DNA of 64,000 nt, taken from positions 9,362,648-9,426,647 of the forward strand of contig CM043968.1 of the NCBI GenBank assembly GCA_014529385.2, read 5' to 3'. The notes under the pieces were generated by a model. It searched no databases, was not told the origin of the DNA, and saw only the letters and a list, made by a program, of their open reading frames with translations. Position numbers and translations under genes: made by a program. Below, in pieces: positions 45,674-58,008 of this stretch; position 1 is the first letter of the stretch, and each line of letters starts with the position of its first letter. Source of the stretch: Adiantum capillus-veneris. Taxonomy: Eukaryota > Streptophyta > Polypodiopsida > Polypodiales > Pteridaceae.

Positions 45674-47915
45674 AGAGAGAGTTTTTGTGACCATGAGCTA
45701 CTACACATGTTTCTACTTTATACGGGCTACTTAAGTCACCAGCACTCACTAGATTGGACACATACGAATCTCTTATAATGCTTGAGACTAGTAAATGGTA
45801 AAAAATAACATGCATGATCAGTAGGAGTCAAATCCATCACATGATAGATGACACAAACCATGAGCACCAAATATTGCATAGAGGCATTAGGAATGCCCAA
45901 ATTGAGAAATAAGAGCATCATTAGAAAGCTCCCAAAAGTTCCCACCAACTGTAACTTTTAAAACTTGTGCAAGTCCATGGATCAGGATCCATGTACCTCA
46001 CCACAAAAAGAAATGCAAAATGTCAGTAACAGGGATAGGATGTTTGCAAATCAAGACTAGGGGTTTCTCTTAGAGAAACTTACCACTTGGGCTAAAAACA
46101 CAAAAAAAATTCAACATCCACTTTCCTAAAATTAAAGTATAGGTTTTCATGACTTTTTTTTTTTTCTTAAGGTTTAAGATTAACAAAACTTCTATATACA
46201 ATGTCCGATTTTGGAACCGATTGTTGTGGATAGAGCCCTAGTTATTAGTATGCTTAATAATGTTGTGTCCTTGTAGCACACACTGATTACATGAATCCCA
46301 TATCAATAAACGGTTGCCTTCGCACACCCAAAACATCTTAATACTCATAAATACAATGTGTCAACAAGAGATGGAATATGTAAATGAAAGTGAAAAACCT
46401 CTTGGAAGGCATAAAAAACAAAGCGTATTGACAATCTCACTTTGTGGTCTTAAAACGTTCAAAATGCATATGGGCCTTATGGGCTTAAGGTCTTTGTGGT
46501 TAAGGAAGTGGGAGTGAGGCACGGACCTCCAAATATTATGATATTAAAATCCATTGTGTGTTACCTATAAAAATAGAGTGATGTTAGGCTGATATGGTGT
46601 CTAGGGTTTTTGGCTTGGACATGCCTCGCGAGGGGAGGAGGCTTCTAGAGGGAGGGAGGTTCAAGGGACTATATGGGAATTCACAGTGAGGAAAAGAAAT
46701 GACTGCAGAGCTACAATGTGGGGGCATGGGTCCACCCTGGTTGGGGATCCCGACTACCTTCCCTCTCTTGCATGGTCACCTCCTTGCTGATATCTCCAAT
46801 TTTTAGCCCACCTACTCTCTTTCAAGAGCAAATGGTGCTCTAGTGCACAGGGGAGCAATTTTTCAAGTGTCAGATGTAGTAGTGATCATGGAAACCTTTA
46901 GTATCATCTATGTGGCTCTCAATTGTTTTGGGGATGTGGATCCGCCCATGATTGCTCCTTGGTTCTTCTATTTCTTGGGCCCAATGATGGGTATCATTGA
47001 CCACTTCACTAATACCCCAGTGCGGGTCTCTTTAAAAAGTAGAATAATAATAATAAAAATTAGGTGCACATAATTTTATTTTATGATTTGTGACATGAAA
47101 GGCCTACTGTACAATCTTCTAGTGTTTTAATGTGGAAAGAGATGCCATTTCCAACCTCTACTAGGTATGACAGACTCATGGTTTAGTTTCAAAACTAACT
47201 TCTTTTTCTTGCTTTTTGTGCTTTCTATTTCCAACCTCAACTAGGTGTGACAGACTCATGGTTTAGTCTCATGATCTGATAGATTCACGGTTTAGTCTCA
47301 AAACAATTTTCTTTTTCTTGGTTTTTGTGGTCTTCTTTTGACAAAAATCAAGACCGATTCCTAGTTCTATTAGGTCAAATGAAGTCATGGTTCAACTTTT
47401 AAACCTTTTTTTATTTTCATGCTTTTTTGGCATTTTTTATTTTGCGATGTTTTCCAAAAAGCAACATGCTTCTTATCACGTTCAACCCAAAATGATTTTC
47501 TAAAACCATCATAGGCTTCCGTATTACATAAAGATGATGAAAGGAAATATTTCTACAAGAATGGTTTTTATGAAAAGCAAAACCATAATCGTGCCAGGGT
47601 AGTACAATGAGGGCACACTCATATTAGTTGCCAAGATTTCATTCAATTAAGTCAAATAGCCAGAATTAAAGGGTGGGAGCTAAACTAAGGGGTGAGATTG
47701 ACAAAATGAAGCAAAAGCAAAGCAACACATATTTTTAGAAAAAAAGATGTTTTTCCAAAGTCAAGGAGTGCTTTTGGGGGGGAGAGTATAGGAACCTAGT
47801 CTTGTTGTCTCTCATCCTCCTCTTGGCCAAAAACTTATATGAGGAACACTTGGCTCACACATGAGGGGATACATACTGAGTTACTTGCATATTTACGTAC
47901 ACCAATTGACGGTGA

Positions 47916-47957
<42 letters not shown>

Positions 47958-48789
47958 TCATCATCATCATCTTTGTACTCTTGAGAAGTGCTCTCACATT
48001 GCACATTAGAAGAAAAAGCTTCTTTCTCTCTTTCTTCTCTTTTCATGGTACACCTTTAGTTGTAACCTCTTGGCATAAACCTAATTGTAGCTCTCATCAT
48101 TGCTCTCTTGCAATGTTAGTTTCCAAGCTAATAAAAGCAACCAAACAAATATTACATGGCACCACTTTGCAAAACTTTCCCATCTTATATGATATCGACT
48201 ACTTATGTTTGTCATCTCAACTTATCATCATTTATTCTTTTGAATATATATACATTCCTTGTATTGAAATTAATGAAAGGTTCTTGCTATAGCTGCAATA
48301 AGATTAGAGCAAACTTGGAAATCTGTTTAACATTTTGTGCCATTGCGAGGGACATAGCACCTAAGCTAGTGAAAGCAATCACTTATAGTCATTATGTCTT
48401 AAAACTTCATCTAGTTCAATTTAGAGTAATATTTATTTTCACACTTAGGTAGCCACTGGATTGGTTATTTGTGTGGGATAGGCTCTTAGGCTCTTGGATA
48501 AGGAAAAGGGATTTTCATTGAATCATTGTGTAGAAATTAATGTCTATTGATTTGGATACCTCTTGTCATTTTTGGGTTTTTTTGCATAGAAATAGGATAA
48601 TTAATCACTTAATTAGAAATGTGAACCACCTCTAATTCCATACGTTATTGTATGAGGAATCTCTCTAGGGAGAGTGGTCCTACCATCTATATTCCTCCTC
48701 CCATTTCTTGAAGCTTGGTATATCCAATTTTTTATTATCATAGTGCTTCATCTTTTGCATTGGCCCTTCCTTTTGTCTAGTGCCTTCTT
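45669..48789. other. Anonymous DNA with small repeats
   Basis: A phrase near 47148 (ATTTCCAACCTCTACTAGGT..GACAGACTCATGGTTTAGT) recurs near 47228, an ~80 bp direct repeat, with a shorter third echo near 47281. A (CT)n tract lies at 47921-47954. No gene recognised. Confidence 0.5.
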
Positions 48790-51450
48790 CATAGTAGGCT
48801 TCTGAACTGCACCATGTGGCATTTGAGTGAATAGAATTGGTGGTCCACAACTTTGTTGACTACATCTAGATAAATGGATTCTTCTTGATGGTTATTCTGT
48901 AGATGGATTGTTGCTTCAATGGCTCCTTTCTATCCGTTGGCATCTCTACTTCATAAGACATGAGTTGGTGGTAATTCTTTGTGTGTTTTCTTTCCCTTTA
49001 TGGTATACATGGTAGTTGTCATCCACTTGGCTAGATCTGGCTTATTGACTTTGATTTTAGCCTCAAAGAGAGTCTCACATATTTATTTGAATTGAGGCTC
49101 ATGACTAGCTTCACTGGGTAGATTCTTCTTTGGAATCTTGGATGCTTGAACAGTGAACTATATGTCATTTGTGTACTTCACTAATTGTCCTAGTTAGTCC
49201 TTCCACTGAGAAATCATCTCTTTAAAGTTAGCCAAGTTTTCTTTTAGCTCAAAAACTTTCTTTATGTTCACTATCATCGAGCACTGATTTCCATGCTACT
49301 CACAGAGCATTGGTATGCTCTTTTCAGTCTCAAAGCTGGTCTACAATCCAAATAACATAGGTCAATCTCTCTAAGGTTCATTATACATTGGGGATAGACT
49401 ACTAGGTAGAATCTTGGAAACTCATCTTCACGTATAGACAACACATACAAGAAGACAAGTGAGTCAGATAGAGTGTCAATATAGTTCATGACTATCGCAT
49501 TTTTAGCAACCATTATCTTTCAATTAATCTTGACCATATGGAACAAAAATTTGGGGGATGATTCCTGCTCCACAATTGATATTCTTGTCGGCTTACCGTT
49601 GTTTCTTGATGCATTATTCTCTAGCAAAGCTGCTACCGTGTGATTATCTTTCATGCTATTTGCATGTTTTGAAGTGCTTCCTTGATCTTTTGATGCTCTT
49701 CATGCATCTAAATAAGGATGCCTATTCCCTAATGACATCCCCAACTAAATTCCTAGACTTTGTATATTTAATGTGGTCATTTTCCTTAGTTGAGAGCTCA
49801 CATTGATGTCTTCTTCTGGGATCATATACTCTAGAATTATTTATAAAACTTCAATGGCAGTGGGGTGAGAAGCTAGATGGTAATCCCCCCCCTTCATGAT
49901 ATTTCCATGCCTTCGATTTAGCCACCATGCTCGTAGCTCTAGCATATAACATTTTGAATCTCCCAAATTTGAGTGAGTTTCATCATCTTATCACTCTAAA
50001 TCTAAAGCTTCTTTTCTTGCATAAGACTTTTGTTCAAACTTAGAGACTAACTTGAGAAAGAAAGTTTAGTGTATAAATCTTTATCTGTTTGAACAATTTT
50101 CCCTTTATCACTTTATGCCAACACCAACTATTTTTATGTTTGTCATGTTTATTGAGTACAAGGTGTTCTCTCTAGAGTCTAATCTAGTTTATTCTTTAGA
50201 GTCTTGCCAGCAGGTTGTTGGGATTGATCTAGTTTTTTCTCGGTCACTCCAGTTGATTGTGTTCAGTTTGACGCATACATATTGTCATCGTTGTTGGAGT
50301 TTGAAAATGAATCTAGGTTAGGTTTTGTAGTGTCATTGTCCTTATTATCTTTCTTGTCAGCATCCTCCTCATCATTGTCTTTATCATCTTGATATTTGTC
50401 CTAGCTTGCTCAATGTGTGCATGATTGGCACTACATTAATGTCTTTGGAAGCAGAGTCTTCTAAATCAATCTTCATGTTCTAAATCAAAATTCTTGACTT
50501 GTTCAAACTTAGCATTATGTTCCCTTTGAAATCTATTATATCTAACAAAGGTTGGTAGGTATACTTGTCTAGGATAGCTTGCTTCATAACACTATTTGCT
50601 ACCTTCAAAATTTCAATCATTAATTGCTTATGGTCTAGACTTGATTTGAATTTGGTAGTCTTCTTCTTTAGATCTCTGATTAGATACTTATTCTCAGCAG
50701 CTAGATTGAAGTTGATCAACTCCAATGTTTCAAAATATTGTTTCATCCCTTTGATAGTCTTCTTATATTGGTTGCCATTCTATTGCTCCTCTTAAAGAAG
50801 GTTGTGGAGCTTCAAGGTTTCATATTGCCCCTTAGCAATGTTGTTGGCCTCATATGTTAGTTGCTGCTATACTTGGGAAAGTTTAGTGGACTCCCGACTA
50901 GATTGGGCTTTAGTCATTTGTGCAATAGCATTCACTAAACTTCTTCTCACTGTCAAATTTCATCACAGGTACAAGGTAAGGTAAAGGCAATTTGAGTGAA
51001 GTGTCCATTTGGAATTTATCCACAAGGGGCTGTTTTTGTAGCACCTACAACCTATCTGAACCACAATTATAATGCTTCTGGTAGCTTACCACTACTTCAG
51101 ATTACTATATAACTTTAAATGGAGTTGGCTTACTTAGTTCTTTACACAATTCAATAGCTATTTTTTGTATAGTGCTTGGCAGGGGTACGATGGCAATGTT
51201 AGCTGGTGATCTACCTATCACTTCAACTGTCCTCTCTCTTTTCTTACCTTCAAGTAGTTATGTTATTTTCTTGCCTTGTCCTTGAACGAATCCCATAACT
51301 CCTTTTTCAACTTTTGATTCTTGACGGGTCGCTGAGTTAGCTGATTCTAGATCACGTTTCTTTGTTGTGACTATCGCTAACTTGGTTTTTCCTTATGGTC
51401 TTGCCAGCTTCTCTGTCAGTGCTTTGACTCTAAAGTGGGTAGGTACATAG
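48790..51450 (-). pseudogene. Decayed coding-like region, unknown family
   Basis: Read on the minus strand, many segments look like protein although frames break often: AIVTTKKRDLESANSATRQE and SPANIAIVPLPSTIQKIAIE near 51380-51130, an 88-codon open block at 50746-50480 rich in Lys, Leu and Asn that looks helical (NFNLAAENKYLIRDLKKKTT), and ELKENLANFKEMISQWKD near 49260-49200. No catalytic or metal-binding motif is recognisable. It could be a decayed host gene or the accessory part of a transposon. Low certainty. Confidence 0.3.
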
Positions 51451-51610
51451 TTAGTCCAGTATATGAATTGCTAGACATACCAAGTTTTGAATAGATATTG
51501 GGTTTTATCTTATCATTTTGGGCCACCACAATATTGTACAATATTCTACTTAGATTATAGGGGCAGCTCTTCTTCAATGCACTAGCCAACAACATGATTA
51601 AAACCATAAT

Positions 51611-51638
51611 CCCCCCCCCCCCCCCCCCCCCCCCCCCC
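51611..51638. repeat. Homopolymer run of 28 C
   Basis: Uninterrupted C run about 90 bp before a long (CT)n tract. Confidence 0.95.
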
Positions 51639-51725
51639 AAACCCTACACTACTAACATTAAGACTTGTATTCATTCTCCTTCTTATAAGGAATAAGGAAC
51701 CTGAGTGCACAGTCAATGTATGTCA

Positions 51726-52556
<831 letters not shown>

Positions 52557-52824
52557 TGCATGAGCATATACAAAGAGGGTGTGAGTATAGACTTTGATAC
52601 TCACACCTCTTACTTTGCATCTCTAGATTCAGGATCTACAACATCCAACTGCACTCAATCCCACTGGATACCTCCTTGACATGTCCTTGAACATCAGTAT
52701 ACTTTTGACATAGACTTGCCACTTTGGCATGTCTGATATCTAATACTTTTTGGCACCATTGACTTTGATGCCAACGAGATCTTTGATGACTATCATAGAC
52801 TAAATAATGAGACACAGAGTGCTT

Positions 52825-52845
52825 GGGGGGGGGGGGGGGGGGGGG

Positions 52846-52938
<93 letters not shown>
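52825..52938. repeat. G24 run followed by (AG)n
   Basis: 24 G (52825-52848) pass directly into about 45 AG units (52849-52938), a 114 bp all-purine strand. Confidence 0.95.
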
Positions 52939-52940
<2 letters not shown>

Positions 52941-53909
52941 AACTTTGGTATCTACAAGTAGTTGGTGAGTGTGGGATCACCAACCAAGGAACGCTTTCCA
53001 ATTGAGGTGTAGAGATTGGAAATAGCACCATATGTGGGGCTATAGGCTTGCAGCTTACATGAATTTTGTACTCTCTATGACTTTTCAGAGAGGGTTTTAC
53101 TTGACAATATCCATATGCATGTTTGGCCTATGTATGTCATTGTGGTCTTGAAACATGGTAGATCCTAGGTTGTGTGCGCACATCCATTGTTGGCTTGGTT
53201 TGCTAGATCTTATAGGTACATGCAGTTCTACTTATAGTAGGGTCACTTTGTCAAGGGTGGGGATCTATGCATTATACATTGAGTACCTATTGTTCTTACA
53301 TATGTGTTGTACATTATTGAGTGTCAATTAGCTCTTTAGAGAGCATTTTTATTCCTGTAGGGATATAGTGATTATTTACTACTTGCATCATTTGACACTT
53401 GTTTGTGCACAAGTCTGGCTACAGCTACCAATGATTAGTCACTCATGTACATTGCGTTGCAAACATTGCTCTCATATGACAATTGTGGAGCAAATTTTGT
53501 CTTGTTTTTATAGGGACCTAACCATCTCTAAGATGCGATCTAGAAGAGTGCCTTTTTTGAGATAGGACTATAGCTATGTAGTGTTTTTTTTGCCTTTGGA
53601 GGATTGTGGTAAGGTTTTTTGAGTTAGCAGATTCTCAAATGTTTAGATCCTTTGATGATTCAAATTTGGTAGAGCACCCCTTTATTTGAGTCAATTGAGT
53701 GATTAATTTATGCACACAACTAGTCATTCATACTCTCCATGTGTCACTCTTTGATTTTGAGATCTTTTTTTGTCATGTTTAGTTGAGAATTTGCTCTAGC
53801 TACATGGAGCACTGTTAAAATTTCCCTAGGATTCCTGCCATAGTGTTTCACTCTTGCAATTATGATCTCTTCTTTAAAAACGACATCTACAACATCAGGC
53901 ATAGGTCAA
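52939..53909. other. No recognisable gene
   Basis: Anonymous DNA before the copia remnant. It may include decayed 5' leader or LTR of that element, but no LTR pair or PBS is visible. Confidence 0.4.
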
Positions 53910-53912
53910 TGG

Positions 53913-54805
53913 CACAAACTTTTCGATATGAAATATAAGATTTAGAACTTCTTAATCCAGAAAGGTCAATTGGAGCCACTCTTTGAGCATCAAGAGAGTA
54001 ATGCCTACATTGATGTGAAAATACATGATGCCAAAGCTAGATCCACTATTCGTCTACACCTTGCAGGGTTTGTGTATTTCATTATTGTTGGTGAAGATAA
54101 TTCTAAAGAATTATGGAAATAGTTTGCAATACATATGAGAAAAAGAATGCAAGTAATAAGGTTTACTTGATGAAGAATCTATTTGAATGTATGAAATAAG
54201 GCTACACAATTTTTGAGTACTTAAAAAATTTCAACGTACTCTTCAGTTAATTGACGTCACAAGGCTTAATTTTGATGAAGAGACACAATGATAAGTAACT
54301 TTGTGCACGTAAAAGAATTTGTATATAATGATGTAGTCACTAGTCTGCTCTTAGTGAGGTTCATAGGAAATCTATGGAGCCAGATAAGCAAGGTGATGCC
54401 TATGCTGCTACTTCACATAGACCGAGGGATTCTAATCAAGATTTTGGTAAGAGTAAAGACTGCAAGACTTTTTGCAACAAGTATAAAGGATCTATAGATA
54501 ACATTGAGTGTTATTGTTCTCACAAGAAAGGAACACATGAAGAAGGATTGTAGGATTTTATAGAGAGACAAGAAGAAGTTTCAATACAATAAACAAATCT
54601 GACAGCGATAGCAAGGGAAAAGAAAAATTAGAAGAATCAATATGGTCAAGTCTATGAAGACTTCTGATATCCTTTGTCTTTCATTGATTATGTGCTATTT
54701 TTCATGTGATACCATGTAGAGATTGGTTCTCTACCTATATGCACACAAAAGGCATAGTGAAGCTTGGTGACTCTTATGGTCTCACATGTGTCCCCAAGTC
54801 AACAA
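53913..54805 (+). pseudogene. Copia gag pseudogene, copy 1
   Basis: UBN2/copia-type Gag text: LEPLFEHQESNAYIDVKIHD (53972 on), ARSTIRLHLAG, then a KELW-like block, then HRKSMEPDKQGDAYAATSHR (near 54360) in broken frames, then a degraded zinc-knuckle region (~54500-54560). It ends with the start of a pol segment (WFSTYMHTKG-like, near 54722) before restarting as copy 2. Stops near 54121, 54199 and 54290. Confidence 0.75.
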
Positions 54806-55723
54806 CACAAACTTTTCCATATGAAAATAGAAGATCTAGAACATCTTAATAAAAAAAGGTCAATTAGAGCCACTCTTTGAGCACCAAGAGAGTAATGCCG
54901 ACATGGATGTGAAAATACATGATGGCAAAGCTAGATCCACTATTTGTCTACACCTTGCAGGGTCTGTGTATTTCATTATTGTTGGTGAAGCTAATTCTAA
55001 AGTAGTATAGAAATAATTTGCAATACATACATAGCAAGAATGCAAGTAATAAGGTTTACTTGATGAAGAAGTTATTTGACTTTGTAGGAAAGAAAGCTAC
55101 ACAATTGTTGAGTACTTAATAAAATTCAGCGTACTCTTCAGTTAATTGACGTCACAAGGACTTGATTTTAATGAAGAGACACAACCATAACTAGCTTTGT
55201 GCAAGTAGGAGAATTGGTATATAATGATGTATTCACTAGTCTGCTCAGTGAGATTCATAGGAAATCTATGGAGCCATATAAGCAAGGTGATGCCTATGCT
55301 GCTACTTCACATAGACTTAGGGATTCTAATCAAGATTGTGGTAAGAGTAAAGACTGCAAGACTTTTTGCAACAAGTCTAAAGGATCTATACACAACAATG
55401 AGTGTTATTATTCTCACAAGAAAGAACACACAAAGAAGGATTGTAGGATTTTACAGAGAGACAAGAAGAAGTCTCAATACAATAAAAAAATTTGACAACG
55501 ATAGCAAGGGCAAAGCCAAGTTAGAAGAATCAATATGGTCAAGTCTATGAAGATTCCCAATATCCTTGTTCTTTCATTGATTATGTGCTAGTTTTCATGT
55601 GAAACCATGTATTGATTGGTTCTCCACCTATATGCACACAAAGGGGTTAATGAAGCTTGGTGATTCTTATGGTCTCACATGTGGCATGAAGTTTATGTTG
55701 AGAAATGTCAGAAATGTCCCCAA
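54806..55723 (+). pseudogene. Copia gag to protease-end pseudogene, copy 2
   Basis: Repeats copy 1 at an offset of 893 bp. It is better preserved around 55199-55495: HRKSMEPYKQGDAYAATSHR, then CYYSHKKEHTKKDC, a zinc knuckle whose second Cys is Ser. It carries 33 bp (about 55684-55716) that copy 1 lacks. It leads into the pol part. Confidence 0.78.
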
Positions 55724-56062
55724 GTTAACAAAGAGCTTGAACTTTGGGAATGGCTCTTGGACATTTAAAAGAGAAATCTTATGATTCTCAAAGGGCGAAA
55801 ACATGGTATCTTGTATACACTCTATGTACGTCTTGTGTGTAAAAGAGAATCACATATCTATAGTTGAATTTCTATCTATTGAGTTGTGGCATAGCTAGCT
55901 AGGCCATATAAACCAAAAGGAAATGAAAACATTGGCATGTTTTTGTTACTTCCCCATATGAAGATTTTTCAACTTTTTTATATGTGAACACTGCAATTAT
56001 GGCAAGCAAACTAGGATAGTGTACTTACCATTGAATAAAAAGCGAGTATATCCACTTGAACT
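55600..56062 (+). pseudogene. Copia protease-end and GAG-pre-integrase remnant
   Basis: WFSTYMHTKGLMKLGDSYG near 55617, GMKFMLRNVRNVPKLTKSL near 55683, then ELWHS.LGHINQKEMKTLA near 55884-55940 and the H/C block CEHCNYGKQTR near 55984-56020, typical of the copia pre-integrase zinc region. The text breaks at 56062, inside the codons following VYPLEL, because A1 inserted there. Confidence 0.78.
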
Positions 56063-57593
56063 TGTCATAAAATCTAATATCTAACTAACCCAAATGATTT
56101 TCTCATATTAAATTGATCACTTAATGTGGGAGAATAAACGGGAACAAGTGTTAAGATATAGGTATGTGCTTATAGATCTATCTCAACACGGGGCCAATGG
56201 TAAAGGGGCCCAAAAGGGAGATGGTCTATCAAAGAGCAAGGCTAACCAATGGAGCATAAGACCTTAGGGTTAGCTTCATTGAAGACCTCCAATAAATGTG
56301 TGTAAAAGTCCTTTGACCTTAAGTAAGCTAGGGCTGAGCTTGAGGTGGGAACCCGGCCCAAGCTCGAGGTGCTTGTCATGCTTGAGGTGCTTGTCATGCT
56401 TGAGGTGTTTTTCATCCTTGAGGTGCTTGATTAAGATGCTTGAGGTGCCCCCCTAGTTCAAGTGCTTTGTCATGCTTGATAAGTAAGGTGCTTGATCACC
56501 TAAAGTCAAAATCATTCCTACAAGAGGGGGGGCGAGCCCTTTTCCTAGGAGCTAGAGAGAGAACACCCACTCACACACACAAGGGAAGCCCCAACTTGAA
56601 GAGGCAGCAAGGACACATGTCAGGCCCCTACCCATGTTACCTTCATGTGTTGCTTGAAGCCTAATAGCTAAGCTTCAAAGGGGTCCAATGATAAATTACT
56701 TGAATTATCTAATTGATTTTTCATTTATCAAGTCCTCTCTCTCAAAGGGGAAAGGGGGACACTTGTCCCAAGGCTACCCATGTTGCTTGTAATGGCTCTT
56801 GCTTGTGATTGGCTAGGGCTGGAAGGGTCCAATGAGCTTCAGGCATGAGCTACAAGGGGGGGTCGACCCAAGCAAGCTAGGGGGGTGCCTAGGGGGTATA
56901 CTCACCCACACACACTCACAATCACTCTCATTGTGTGCTATGCAAAGTGCAAGAGCTCCCTCTCCAAGCAAGTAGAGGTTGAGAGCCTACACCAACACTC
57001 TTGTCTATGGAGTGCAAATCCAACCAAGAGCCATGCTTCAATGCTTAAGCTTGCCATCTCCTTCTTCTTCATTACTATGCTATTATGTATGCTAGCAACA
57101 AGAGTATGATAAGTGAGGAACTAATTCTTTCTCCTACGAAATGTTTCTTCTTCCTCTTCCCTACCCTCATTCCCTGCTAGCTCTCTCCACCTTCGAAGGT
57201 GTTTGAGGTCTTGGGACTGAGGCTTGGGATAGTTAAAGCTTTCTTCAAGTTTATGTTATGTTTGTGGTGCATGAAGCCTTCCATCTTCATGGCATCACCT
57301 AGGTCACAAGGAACACAAAGACTGTATTGTAACAAGTCTCTCTTTATGGGAGAAATCATAATACAAATGCCTATTGGAGGGGGGACCGGCTCCACATAAA
57401 TCCGGTCCTCAATTGTTGTCATGTTCTCTAAACTTTCTCTCTTGCAAAAGTATTGTCTATGCCAAGTTAACTAATTGCTATGATTATGTTGCTATCTTCA
57501 ATTATGTCTACCGCTATGCTCACAAAATCATTTCTTGAAAGTACTCTCATTAAATTCCGCTATTCTCAAATTGAATAGGCAAATTCCATTACA
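56063..57593 (+). repeat. 5' LTR of A1, 1531 bp
   Basis: Starts TGTCATAAAATCTAATATC and ends TTCCATTACA, one base before the PBS. U3 holds a short tandem array (56375-56450) built on GAGGTGCTTGTCATGCTT. Confidence 0.93.
56375..56450 (+). repeat. 18 bp tandem repeats in LTR U3
   Basis: About four imperfect units of GAGGTGCTTGTCATGCTT follow each other. The same array is at about 63464-63540. Repeats of this kind in U3 can act as enhancers; that role is inferred. Confidence 0.8.
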
Positions 57594-57594
57594 T

Positions 57595-57606
57595 TGGTAT
57601 CAGAGC
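57595..57606 (+). other. Primer binding site of A1 (tRNA-iMet type)
   Basis: TGGTATCAGAGC, complementary to the initiator tRNA-Met 3' end, one base after the LTR. The leader 57607-58008 follows without a notable ORF. Confidence 0.93.
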
Positions 57607-58008
57607 ATTTGGTTTCTCTTTTCTTGCTTAAGAAGAGAGGTCCTTAAGTAGCCTATAAATGGTTGATGTTGTTAATTATAATAGAGTAAGTGGAACTGGG
57701 ATCTAATACCGGTTTTGTTAAGCCCACTATGTGGGGGATGGTGCACACCTCGGGAGCTTTGGACTTAATAATGGAGTCTTTTTAGACTTGCCTACGGCTT
57801 TACCATTATTGAGCCATAAGAAGTCCGAAAGGAGCTAGCCCTTGGCAACTCTGCTATGTTAGACCTACTCCTCTACTCTCTATAATTAACCACTTTGAGC
57901 CGTGGGTGTAGATACTTAAGAGCCGATTTTCAAAGGCTAAGAGGAGTGGCAACTAAGGTTTTGAATTGCCAAAGCATACACTAAGTACATACATAAAATT
58001 TTGTTAAC

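Larger units (their letters stand above)
53910..56062 (+). mobile_element. Ty1/copia remnant, gag to pre-integrase, interrupted by A1
   Basis: Two tandem copies of a copia Gag region are followed by protease-end and GAG-pre-integrase code. The text then stops exactly where A1's LTR begins (56063). Integrase, RT and RNase H would lie beyond A1, outside the window. No LTR is seen upstream. Heavily mutated. Confidence 0.78.

Noticed and set aside
57595-57606. tRNA gene fragments
   Set aside because: The tRNA-complementary 12-mers here, at 30302 and at 37597 are primer binding sites next to LTR ends. No cloverleaf surrounds them.
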